Part shown: piece by piece, positions 1 through 10,562 of the stretch
How positions within the stretch are numbered: position 1 is the stretch's first letter
How the letters are laid out: each line of letters starts with the position of its first letter
Assembly (NCBI GenBank): GCA_932521035.1
Contig: OW051496.1
Coordinates: forward strand, 9,610,001 to 9,674,000
Length of the DNA: 64,000 nt
Reading direction: 5' to 3'
Source of the DNA: Oscheius dolichura
Lineage: Eukaryota; Nematoda; Chromadorea; Rhabditida; Rhabditidae
Position numbers and translations under genes: made by a program
The notes under the pieces: generated by a model
Seen by the model: only the letters and a program-made list of their open reading frames with translations
The model's database searches: none
What the model was told of the DNA's origin: nothing

Positions 1-65
1 TCAAAAGCTTCCTGGCCCCGCAGTGGAAAGGTTGTTCCGTGGAATATTCATTGGAAATATATTCT
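1..65. repeat. Partial copy of 127-bp MITE-like element
   Basis: The first bases match the right half of the 127-bp inverted-repeat element that is complete at 428-554 and 17091-17217: the AGCTTCCTGG block, a CCGCAG or CCGTAG block, and a degenerate GGAATATTC...GGAAAT end. The left half lies outside the window or is lost. It is more diverged than the other two copies. Confidence 0.6.
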
Positions 66-903
66 ATTCCTGCCAAGTTTCACAACTCTTGTGCGTTTTT
101 GTCTGTCATATCCACCCCTCTCCCAGTGAGATCGTAGTGAGGATAAATGCCCTAGAAAGGTAAGGACTAGGTTGTTGGAAATGAGAACTTACGATCTCGA
201 CCTTTTGGTAGTGAAAACCATAAATGCTGATAATATCCAGTAGTTGGGTACGGGATGAATTATATGAACGACGAAGGATTGTCGGCTCAGTAGTGTACCA
301 AACACAAAATAAACGTGGAGTATCAAATTCCTAAAAGGAGTATCACATTTTTACAAATGGGATATGCATGTTTGTTGTCTGTAAAAATCTTCTAACAAGG
401 GTTGCACCCTGACCGTTACCTACTATAGTCCATTTCCATCGGATATTCCACAGATTCAAATTTGGCGGCGCGTCTTCGCTACGGGATCTGGCTTGAAAAC
501 TTCCTGGTCCCGTAGCGGCAAGGTTTTTCCGAGGAATATCCGTTGGAAATGGACGATACCCGCTATGTGAGGGCCCATTTAAAGTCATTCAGGATTGGCT
601 CAAAATACCCAAATTACCGTACTATGAATATGTTTCTAGGCATTGAAAAACGCACAATATTATTATTTCTCGGAAAATTGGAGTCTGTTGAAGAAAATGA
701 TGGCGATCTAGTTGTTGATTTTTGACCATTTATGAACTAAAATAGAGTGGACACGGAGATTACATCATAAAGAGCGTTCGCCGCTGGAAATAACAAAAAT
801 TTGCTTGTCAGGATTGATTTACAAAATGATAAATGATAGCTGGACAGACAATTGAAAACAAACTATAAACAAAAATAATATTATACACAATAAATTCACA
901 GTC
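66..903. other. Gene-poor left flank
   Basis: Apart from the two inverted-repeat element copies (1-65 and 428-554), I see no convincing gene here. Short open frames at 343-588 and 543-725 overlap the repeat or have no splice-like structure and no recognisable motif. The segment lies beyond the 3' end of the minus-strand GTPase gene that ends at 904. Confidence 0.5.
428..554. repeat. 127-bp inverted-repeat element (MITE-like), copy 2
   Basis: The left end reads GTCCATTTCC(A)..CGGATATTCC and the right end is its reverse complement, GGAATATCCG..GGAAATGGAC. The terminal inverted repeats are about 23 bp. The length is identical to the copy at 17091-17217. There is no coding capacity, so it would be a non-autonomous element mobilised in trans. 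The flanks do not show a clean target duplication. Confidence 0.75.
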
Positions 904-3900
904 TTATTTGAATAAATTCCCCATTTTGTCGAAGACCCATCCCAGCCAGGCTCTGTTCAAATTAACGGTGTTTGCATCACCATCCGGCTGATCTTTCAGC
1001 TGCAACATTTCAAGATCCTGGACTTCTTTGAAGATATCTCCATTCTGTGCCATGCCCTTCAGCTCCTCGATCATATCATACATTTCCTTTGTTGACTTGA
1101 CTTTGTAATTCGGCCGCCTCGCATTTTGGTCTACTAGTTCTTTGTACTGGTCCCTGTAGTCAGTCAGCTCGTCCAGGAGGGTACCGTCACCGCCATGCTG
1201 TACTTTTACTCTCTGAAAGCGAAACTTTTTACTATTGATGCAAACTGACCTCCGATTCAATCATGTGGTCCAAATATGCAATGAAAGCATCGTTTACAAA
1301 AACAATTGAGTGCTCATTCAAAAATGCCAAAGCATCTGCCAAGAATTTGAGAATCATCTCTCCTTCCCTTCCCAGATCCGCAATTTTCTGTTGATAAGTA
1401 GCAATGAGCTGCGCACAATATTCTTCTCTGTCTTTAATGTTGTTCAGCTCATCTTGTTTCTGTTGGTCAATGGCCTATAAATTTGTTTTGTTTTCTCTCT
1501 AAAGATGACAATTTGTGCTTACATCTTTCGTTTTTGTTACAATTGTGTATGTAATGTGCATGTGCCTATTCCACGGGCAATGGCATTTGGAACAGTCATC
1601 AATGTGGCCAGAGAGGGCATAGCAACTTTGAAGAGCAGTGTTATTTATGATATCAGTCTAAAAGTCAAGCTACAATTTATTCAACTATGGAGCAAGGTTC
1701 TGGCCGAAGTCGACCGAAAATTTCCGCCACCAATACAGAAGTCGAAAATGGAAAATAAATGCGTTTTCGATGGCGAAACCGAAAGGGGGAATTGGGCGCA
1801 ACCCTTCATGATCGGTCTTCCTGGTTACGGAACGGACAACGTTGTATATTTCTTATAGTCTAGACTGAGGCCACCCCCCAGCATAATCATGAGCCTTACC
1901 TGGATTCCGATGAGATAGCATTCTGCATGACAGATTGTCTTATAATGTATCTGCTCGATGTCGTTGATTAGTTTGCGCTCCGTACAGCTGTCTGAAGTAC
2001 AAACCGTCCTGGGGTAGTCGAGAGGTTCCGTAGCGAGTACAGACTGAATTGTTTACCTATTCTGATGCCAAAATAGAAAACAGACCACTTTGATATTCAT
2101 ATTTCTACGGACATTTTCGCCTCTCTTCTCTGCTGCTTTTAATGCTCGAACTTGTTCGTTCATCAGTCTCTCGTTAGCCAAGACCACCTTCGTGTTGTCA
2201 GCAATCGGTCTCAAAAGGGCCATAATCAAGCGGCGGACATTATTCACATCCAGGGTATTTCCAACCATGTGTGGTTCAACATTGGTAATTGCTTCGAACA
2301 TTCTTAACAATATACTGTAGTGAAGTTTTTTTAAAAGACCTACCGGAAAACCTGCTTTTTCGACGTATCAAAACTATCCTGATAGTGGTTTACGACGTCT
2401 TCTTTGAATTCAATTCCGTTTCTTCGACAACAAAGATAGCGGAAGCTTTCGCTGTCGAAACAGAAGTATCTTCTGAAAAGGCCGGTATATGAACATAACA
2501 AAGGCTACCCATTCAGGTCGATCGGATACGCCAACTTCTTCAGCTCTTCGGAAAGAATCTGATAGGTGTCGCCGGGACTGAAATCATGCCCTCGCGAATT
2601 TGTAAAGCAGAAGAAGATGTTCTTGGTAGCGGACTTGTGTAGACGGGCAAAGAGTTCATTTTGACAGTATCGGAAGATCAGAGTAGAGCGAGCTTCATTT
2701 GCCTTCATGAGGATGCAGAAAGCATGAATTTCCCTGAATTAACTTACATACTTCCAAATTAAATGTATGTCACTTGAAGCCGGCTATAAAGTCCAGAATC
2801 TTTGCGAAATTCTCGTTATCGGCTTTAACTCCTCTTATGTCTCCAACCCCAGGGGTGTCGATCAGTCGAATATACTTTCTATTCGACTCAGGACCCCATG
2901 AGAAGAGATATGATCTTGGAGCTTGGGTAGCTGATTGTCCTGTACCAAAGTATTCATTTTCAACTTCGAGATCTCCAATTTTTTCGACTTTTACATTTGC
3001 CTTCATAAAAATGGGATGCTGCTTGAGCTTAAAATTTATCTTGCTCTCTATAATCGCGCTAAAACACTCACATCTGCCGACACATGAGTAAAGGAAGCAG
3101 GAATCAAGACGTGGAAGTCTTCTTCAATCGCGTCATCAAGATCACTAAAGGAGAGGAGATTGACCAAGTTGTTGACAAAGGTCGACTTTCCAATACCAGT
3201 TCCACCCATCAGGACGATGTTCATGACCTTTGGACACCTACAGATCCTTTTATATGTAAAGGTAAGAGGGCTAACCTGTCAAATAGTTCCTTGGAAAAGG
3301 GAATATCTTTTATTCTCTCATAGTTTGGACCTTTTGCCTCTTTATGTTTGGATGAACGCCCGGGAATTTTATCCTTTAATTTGTCTTTTGTAGTTGACTT
3401 GTGATTCTTCTTATGTGGATTCTTATTGTCCGGTTTTCTGTCCTCTTTTACGTTTTTACCAGCTTTAGAATTTTCATTTGTTGCATAAGAAGCAGCCAAA
3501 GAAGGGTTCTCTTTCTCTAACCAATGCTGAAGAGCTGTCTGGGCATTCGCGTCCCAGTCGGCTATAATCATCTTCAGATGAGAATGCTTCTTTTTTTGTT
3601 CCATAGCTTTTTTAGCCAGCCTTTTGTCTGCCTCAGTAGGAGCATATTTCAAAAAGTCCCTACACTAAAAGACAGTCCCGATAGAGGCAGTCGGCTTTAT
3701 TCATACCTCATTCCGTAAGTACAGTTCGCACTCTTTTAGATCCTTCTTTTTGAAATACTCCTCCAAATATTCCAACCTCTCCTCAATAGTGAAGTTAGTA
3801 TTCCGGACGATGATGAGTACATCAGGGATTTCTGCTTCGTGAACAAGGGAAAGGAATGGCATTTCGCTGGTAATTTTCTATAGTTGCGAAATGGGGATAC

Positions 3901-4447
3901 TGTAATAGCTGTAATTACCTTTTTCTCTGCTGCTGAGATTGGCTCAGGATCTTTATTTTCCTCGAAATGATCGCTGGTCGCTTTGCCGCCCTTTCTAGCT
4001 CCTTGCAGTCCCGTATCAGTATCAGAGTCCTATAACTTTTAACATTCCAGCTGCCGATACATATAACGGACCGATAAATATTTCAATTGTTCCCTAAGCT
4101 GACGTTTTTGCTCCTTTGAAAGATTGGACACATCAAATTGTCCTCCCCTTTTACCAGAAACGGATACTCTTTCAATGTCTGACTGTAACTGAAACTGAAA
4201 TATTGATCTTGAGAAAATTCTCACCTCATCTTCGGTAGAATCGAACTTTCGGCGCTGGTAATTGCTAGGTCTTCTGACGAGAGAATCAGACGGGTTGAGG
4301 AGATCTTGCATGCTTATCTGTATCTGGTAATCCTTTTAGTAACTCAAAGTAGCCTACATGTGTGCACTGTCGTCCTTTTCCAGAATCTCTGGATTCGTTG
4401 CTAGAAGATCGCCCCCGAGGGATCCCTTTTGAGGATTTTTTAGACAT
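904..4447 (-). CDS. P-loop GTPase with N-terminal helical module and Cys/His-rich domain (class I, copy 1)
   Basis: A multi-exon minus-strand gene. It starts at the ATG at 4447 (MSKKSSKGIPRG), just after an acceptor-like TTTCAG, and ends at 904. Domains in order are: a basic N-terminus; a helical module split by an intron (about 3870-3600); a Lys-rich linker; a G domain with G1 GGTGIGKST (near 3190), G3 RLIDTPGVGD (near 2850) and a possible G4 region FTNSRG (near 2600); a helical region; a Cys/His-rich segment (about 2000-1560) with paired Cys and a CHAECYLIG-like motif followed by HMHITY; and a C-terminal helical tail ending in a DKMGNLFK-like sequence. This layout is that of a large uncharacterised GTPase family expanded in nematodes and other invertebrates, often annotated only as AIG1-like or G-domain protein. 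The total is roughly 900 residues (estimated). It is divergently paired with the gene at 4730 and is a paralogue of the gene at 10563-14458. The substrate and cellular role are unknown. Confidence 0.85.
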
Positions 4448-4582
4448 CTGAAAGTAGTGATGTACAAAGTTTTTTTTAGAAAGGGTAAGAGCAAAAAAAA
4501 CGAGCAGTAAAACGACAGAGCGAGTGAAACGACACTGCGAATCATCCCGTTTGGGACGGAATGAGCCTGTGGCTCCGCCTCT

Positions 4583-4611
4583 TTCAATTTCTCATTCTTA
4601 TCAGTTGCTCG
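4583..4611. promoter_or_regulatory. Shared divergent-promoter block with GATA-type site
   Basis: The block lies in the 282-bp space between the divergent GTPase genes that start at 4447 and 4730. It contains TTTCAATTTCTCAT, then CTTATCA (4597-4603, reverse complement TGATAAG), then GTTGCT. An almost identical block sits at 14855-14884 between the duplicate pair. TGATAAG is the established binding motif of intestinal GATA factors such as ELT-2 in C. elegans. That this site acts on both genes is inference from position and conservation. Confidence 0.65.
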
Positions 4612-4729
4612 CAGTCGCCATTGCACCTCTTTTCCCAACATGTTTAGCCTCATCCTGGCCTTTGCTACATATCCTTTTAAGATCTTAGGACTACTATCTG
4701 TTGAAGAAACGCAAACCACCCAATTGCCA

Positions 4730-7500
4730 ATGCCATCCGAAGGAACAGTAAGAAATAAAACAATTTAATTCGTATCGCCTCCATTCAGAGCCCTTTTCCA
4801 TTTCTGAATGGAGAAAGCCAAGACACAATCAATGCTGTTCATACAATAATCAGTGGCCCTGAGATCTACCCGGAAAATGCCGATCAATCCATAAACGCTC
4901 TTTTAACAGACTTTAACCAGAAGGTCTATCATGCTTACAAGCAGCAGGTGATCATTATTCTCTCCTTCTCTAACGTGTTGGATTTGTAGCATAAAGTGGA
5001 ATTTCCCATGGAGATAGCACACCTATCAATTGAAGACCGTCAAAACGTCTTACTCTGGATAGCTCGAAATTATGATGTTAGCATTGTGACTAACTTATGA
5101 CCCAGTCGTTTTAGTTGAAATACGGCCGATATTTGAAAGAACATAGCCTGGGAGAAATCCTGACAATTTCTCGGAAAATGTAAGTTTGACGGAGTTAAAA
5201 ATTATCCTTTATATTCGTTTCCAACCTCAGGGTGTTCAAATACTGTTTCAGGTTAGAGAATTTCCAGCTTCAGCTGTACAAGAAAATCCAAAGAGAAGGT
5301 AATGAACAAATTCAAATCAAAAGATTGTATGTATTCAGACGGAATGGGCGTCATAGAAACAGTGAAAGCACTACGTTGCCCAGCAGACGTTGACCAGTAA
5401 GTTCTTCTTGTAATCGTGTAAAATATAGAATACAGAAGTAATCAGAAGAACTTGCATAAAAACGCACAACAAGTAATTGTTCCCAGGCATGAAAAGTAAC
5501 ACCACTCCTATTTGAAATAAAACACAATTTAGCAGTGTTTCACATAAAATGAGCAACAGTCTTTACGAAGATGCCAGTGATCATATTCCGGATAATGCGA
5601 ACAATGGAGCGCTGACTACTATAAACTCGAGAACTTTCCATAAGAACCCTTCTTTGTAAAAACGTGTCAATCCATTTACCGTGGTTAAAAAATTGTAGAC
5701 AATCGGGATACAGTAGTGATCAAAACAACAGGAATGGTCAGAATGGTACACAGACGCCACCTTATAACAATAGCGGATACCATCAACAGTATGCGTACGA
5801 TTGGAAAAAAACTAACACGGTTCAGAAATGCTGCGACTTCTCTGGTTCCTAACCATCAGAATCAAGAGCTACAGGAGGATGAAAATTCATTGAACATCGT
5901 GATAACTGGAGAAACTGGTGTTGGAAAGACTACCTTTATTAACGCATTCCAAAATTATTTGAAATACAGTTCGTTGGAAGAAGCTCTGGACAAAGGTCCA
6001 ATTGTACCTATAAGAATATCCTTCAATATGGTCATCGAGGTTTAAATCCCGTCTTATGAAAAAAGAACTATCTTTCTATTTTCAGGAGAATTCCCAACCG
6101 GTAGACATCACTATTGAACCGCCGTACAAACTAGCGGAAAGGGCAAATGAGCAACTCTTTACAGAGAAAGGTCAATCGCGGACCCAGGTCAGTTTCCCTA
6201 GTTATTTTGATTATATAGGGTGACAGAACGCTATGATTCATAAATTCCGCTACACTTCTCATGGCAAGGAAAGAACTGTGTGTTTGGTTGATACCCCAGG
6301 CGTCATGGACACTCGCGGAGATGTTAAAGATGAAGAAAATTACCACAAGACCATTGAAGTCATAGCCACATTGAAGCGAGTAATTTTTAGCTTACGTATT
6401 ATTCTTATACAGGCATATTCATGCAATTTGCGTTCTTCTGAAACCGAACGAAGCAAGATTGACCAAGGAGCTTACTCGTGCCCTGGATTTACTTCTGAAA
6501 CGTCTTCCATCAGCAGCTGTGGAGCGTATTGTTTTTTGCTTCACCTCCACGGAAACCTTCGATTTTACACCCTCCCAAACGTTACCTGTTTTACAAGAAT
6601 ATTTGGAAACGTTGGGAAATGACGCCAAAACTAAGGTTTCAGCAAGAAAGTAAGAGATTGTTTCGTAATAGCAGGCTCTTTTCTTCTATAGGGAGAACAT
6701 TTTCTGCTTTGATAACAACAGTTTCCGCTTCCAATGCGCTGTGAAACAGTTCCCGGAATGTGCCGTGAAAAAGTGGAAATACGAAAAAAGTTGGAGAAAC
6801 AACGTTAATCAACTACAAAGGTAAAACAACGGGGATCATTAAATTTACGTTTCAGAATGCTGAAATACATCCAGCCCATGACTCCGTATTTGACAACTGA
6901 CTCTGTTAATGTTGCGCAAGTAGAGCGACGTCTTCATAACTTTATGGGCACTTTCATGACGATCATAAAAGATCATGTTGGCGAGATAACTTTCTTAAAA
7001 ACAAAGAAGAAGTCATGGAAACCATTGTCTAAAGAAGAAAAAAAGAATGAAAGAGAGGTTTGCCCGGCCAAACGCTAAGTATCCTGATTTATCAGATAGA
7101 GGAAAGAGAGAAATGTTTCAAGTATTTCCTCATGTGTTGTTCGTATTTCACCACATTCCTCAAACAAAATTCTATCGCTATAGAAGATCTGATCAGCATT
7201 AACATTAGCACCTTGATCAAAGAGGCGGTAGTCCATGGACAAAGGCAACACTTATATTCGTCCTTTTAGGAGATAGATCACAAGAGTCAACGAACAGATG
7301 GGAATGCTACTTCATTGGAAGAATTTAGACGTATTGGTCGGGAGTACCGGAATATATCGGCGGATATAGCTAGTAGATATTATATCTCCTCAGAGGACGT
7401 AAATATTAAGAAATATAAAAATACACGATATATTCAGATAGAACAGCTTCTTTTAAGCTCACAAAAATGGAGATATTATGCCCTTACAACTAGCGTTTGA
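4730..7500 (+). CDS. P-loop GTPase, class II, copy 1
   Basis: A plus-strand spliced gene. Exon 1 is only MPSEGT (4730-4747). Exons 2 (4789-4947), 3 (4990-5076) and 4 (5115-5179) encode an N-terminal module of about 100 residues beginning SPFPFL. These match the duplicate at 15011 exon for exon: 159, 87 and 65 nt in both. Next come a Q/N/Y-rich linker (exon near 5701-5815) and a G domain with G1 GETGVGKTT (about 5910), then DTPGVMDTRG (about 6290), then a HAICVLLKPNEAR stretch, then FCFTSTE. The C-terminal helical region ends at the TGA of 7498-7500. It lacks the Cys/His domain of its divergent neighbour. AATAAA follows near 7590. The function is unknown; the AIG1/GIMAP-like GTPase superfamily is the best broad assignment. 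Confidence 0.85.
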
Positions 7501-8661
7501 GCACCACAATCCTTCAATCTTTTCGACAGCTCCACCTTTACAAAAAATGTATATTTACATAGTAATCTGTCCTATTTTATAGGCATACAAATAAAATGTT
7601 TATCAGGAAGAAAACGTTATTCATTTCAAACACGACAGGGTTTCGTTTTGCTGATTTTTCCGATGCGGAACTTCTAGCAGTAGTCTTGCACCAAACAAGG
7701 AACACAGTTTAAGCACGTAAGCGGAATAAGATAACGTTGTTTATGCCAGCTTGGATTGATAACATTTTTCACTAAAATTACTTTGCTCTCTATTTTAAAA
7801 TATCATACATTGGACAAACATCTATACATGGAGAACTAAACCTATTTTTGGAACTACGGTAGACTGTTCGTTGTTCGTTGACATGGAATTGAGCTAAACG
7901 GCCGACGGCTGAAATTATCAAGCAACCCCCCTTTGTAGTGAGGCCAGCACCACAATCCTAGTATTTTCTGTATAGCCGAACACCATATCGCTGGTTCATA
8001 GCGCCCAGGTGAAAGTTTGCTGTAGTGGTGGCGTGTTATAGCAGATATCAGCTTGTTTGTTCGAGAAGGTATGCATATCGTGATCTATTCCGCTTCCGCA
8101 AATAAGCTGATAAGATGGTACAGTGATCTATCATCTCATAACTTTTCTCACCAATGTTTGCTGCTGAAAACGGAAAATTTCGTTGGAAACCGGGGACCAA
8201 AAGTATTTCTATGAAGAATGACGAAAATATTAGATCCAACTGGTACTGCTGCTAACGGAAGATCTTTCCAGGGTAAACCAAGTCCGGGTCAGTGAGGCGT
8301 AGTTTCAGGAAAAGCCGTCTTAGCGCTTTTTCAGTACAGTAGGTCTATAATCTTCGGGATACTGTAATTGGCAACTAATGCGCCGAAAAAGCGCGATGGC
8401 GCGACTTCCTCCGAAAATTTGGACCTCGGGCTCGGGAGTTCCAACTTCAGACAGTAAATTTTCTTGATTTACTACTGTTTTCGATTGAAACTTTACGTTA
8501 AAAGCTTGTCAGAAATATCCTCCACTATTTCCCAATACCGATGAGAATTTCAAGTCATGCATGGCTTCCCTGATAAGAACAGGCCATTTTATACAGCTTC
8601 CTTGACAGCGGCCAGCCTTTCCCCCTATTTTTTGTATACTTAACAGAAATAAACGTTCAGG
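7501..8661. other. Intergenic region between class II GTPase and coiled-coil gene
   Basis: I see no gene in this 1.1-kb stretch. Parts resemble the equivalent intergenic stretch 18186-19438 in the second cassette, for example the GATAACG..GTTT..GCCAGCT block near 7720-7755 against 18520-18543, and the AAGATGGTAC/AAAATGGTAC..CTTTTCTCACC blocks near 8110 and 18815. The duplication therefore included non-coding DNA. A TGATAAG site is at 8108-8114 and another at 8571-8577. Confidence 0.6.
8542..8577 (+). promoter_or_regulatory. Conserved promoter block with GATA-type site
   Basis: TGAGAATTTCAAG (8542-8554) is followed, 29 bp from its start, by TGATAAG (8571-8577), 85 bp upstream of the ATG at 8662. 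The duplicate gene has the same two words at 19306-19318 and 19337-19343, 96 bp upstream of its ATG. The flanking sequence is much less conserved, which suggests constraint. Confidence 0.6.
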
Positions 8662-10015
8662 ATGGCTCCTAAAACAGGTCAAAAGAAAGGCTCGAACCCT
8701 CCCCCGACTGAATATAAAGAGGTAACCAATAGAAATACAATAGAACAAGCGTTGTTAAGATCACGCCCATTGCCGAATTCGTGAATTCCCTACCCGTTGA
8801 ACACCAAGAAGATGTATTGGCCATTGTACGACAGCCAAATCTCTCTATCGACATAAAACTTGAGTATTTGGAAGATCATCTTACTGTAGGACAGTTGAAA
8901 ATATGTGGCCGTTTGCTACAGGAAGAGGTAATTACATTTTCTCACTCGTTAGTTACCCAACTTTCAGTGTTCAAACTTCAGACAACACTTCACAAGCGTA
9001 CAATTGAAGTTGGTTGACAAAATGCTGTTAAAGAAGGACTTCTCATCCATCAAGAAACTTCTTCTTGACAGTCCGGCAGCATTGAAGGCTTTCCAGACTT
9101 ATTTGAAGTACAATGGACATAACGAGGTAGTTTTTTTCTCTCCCAAATACCGTATTCTCCCAGGAAGCAGATAATAAAGAAGAAAAGGTTGAAGATGAAA
9201 AAGACGGGAAAGAAAACTCAAAACCGGATCAAAAAACCAAAAAGTTTGTTTGCATATTTTGCCCGAGATCAAATTGAAAGTTCAGCCACGACAGAAAGCG
9301 GAAAGAAAGTAGCGAGGCAGAGGAAGTCGACGATGAAGAGGAAGCGGATGATGAAGATGTGGAAGAAAGTGGGGAAGCTTCCGAGGAAGAGGGGCCTGCT
9401 CACGAGGAAAACAACAAGAAAAAGGAACCAAAGGAGTAAGATCTCTTATGAAAAATGGTTTAATATTTGACTTTTAGCGCTCCTGGGAACGGGAGTTACA
9501 AGGAATGGCGACGCCAAAATGGCGAACCCAAAGGAATTCCAACAGCTGCTCAAATCTGGGAACTGGCTCTAAAATCAGGAACGGAGATTGCCGCGCTGAC
9601 TTCAAAATTGCATGCAGTAGAAAAAGAAAAAGCAGCTCTGGAGAAACAACTTCAAGAAATTGAGCGGGTACGGACTTTCCTTATTCATTATCATCTCTAT
9701 CTTCTCAAAAAAACGAGAAAGAAACCCCGGGGGTTTATTAAACATCAGATGAGTTCCATATTTAAGATGCACAAGAGGGAGACGGATGAACTAAACCGTA
9801 AACACGAACAAAAATTGCAAGAGGCAGCGCAAAACCATACAAATGAATTAACTAAACAAAAACAGGTTCGGTATATGTACCATAGCGTTTCAAAGAATAT
9901 ATCTGTTCAGAAACATCAGAAAGAATTGAAAGCTGCAAGGCAGTTCGCAGCAGGCAGGTCTTCAACAGAGAACTCTGACGACGACGACGTGGAGGAGGAG
10001 TCAAGGTACTTATGA
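8662..10015 (+). CDS. Acidic coiled-coil protein with GTPase-type N-terminal module, copy 1
   Basis: Eight exons (8662-8721, 8760-8927, 8968-9126, 9164-9243, 9286-9435, 9478-9667, 9767-9865, 9911-10015) total 1011 nt, exactly in frame, giving 336 residues. The ATG lies directly after TTCAG, a likely spliced-leader acceptor. Residues about 25-130 form a helical module (VNSLPVEHQEDV, then KLEYLEDHLT, then KLVDKML). It aligns with the N-terminal module of the neighbouring class I GTPases, and its intron after LLQEE is at the equivalent site. Then come a Lys/Glu/Asp-rich acidic stretch, a conserved YKEWRR..WELALKSG segment, and a coiled coil to the C-terminus. There is no P-loop. A role as an adaptor for the adjacent GTPases is inference. 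It is a paralogue of 19439-20968 with nearly matching exon sizes (168, 150 and 99 nt identical). Confidence 0.85.
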
Positions 10016-10562
10016 ATACCGAATGAGACGATAAATAATATGTTTATCCAGCTCAATATTATTTAACTGTAACATATGACCTTTTTAGTTTCCCACAATC
10101 GACAAAGACTGTATTCCCAATAATTTGCAGTATTACTATGAAAACAGCATTTCTGTAGCAGAATAAAATGTTATTAAAATGACCAAAATCTCGTCAATCA
10201 TATATCTTTTTTGTAACAGGCAAACACAACACTGAAAGAAAATGAGGGCAAGGAACCTTTGAAGAACGCCTCTTCAGAGAGCATCCTCTCCAGACCTGGG
10301 CCCCTCACTACATGAATAACTACAAGTTGTAGTAGTTATTTAGTAGTCTACAACAAAACCCCCTCGTCAAAACCCGTACAGGACGATGAGAATACTAAAA
10401 TAATCCGACTACCTCTGTTACTATCCGTCTCTTTTATTTTATCAGTTTTTATCCTTCGTTGCCCTTCGTTATGTACAGTATTAATTGACTCCAAATAGCA
10501 AGATTTATTTACATTTCCAAAACAAAAAATAGAAAATAGAAAGTAAAACGAAAGCCAAACTG
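10016..10562. other. Tail-to-tail intergenic region
   Basis: This lies between convergent genes ending at 10015 and 10563. It contains an AATAAA-type signal near 10160 for the plus-strand gene and AT-rich sequence. No coding exon is recognised. Confidence 0.5.
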
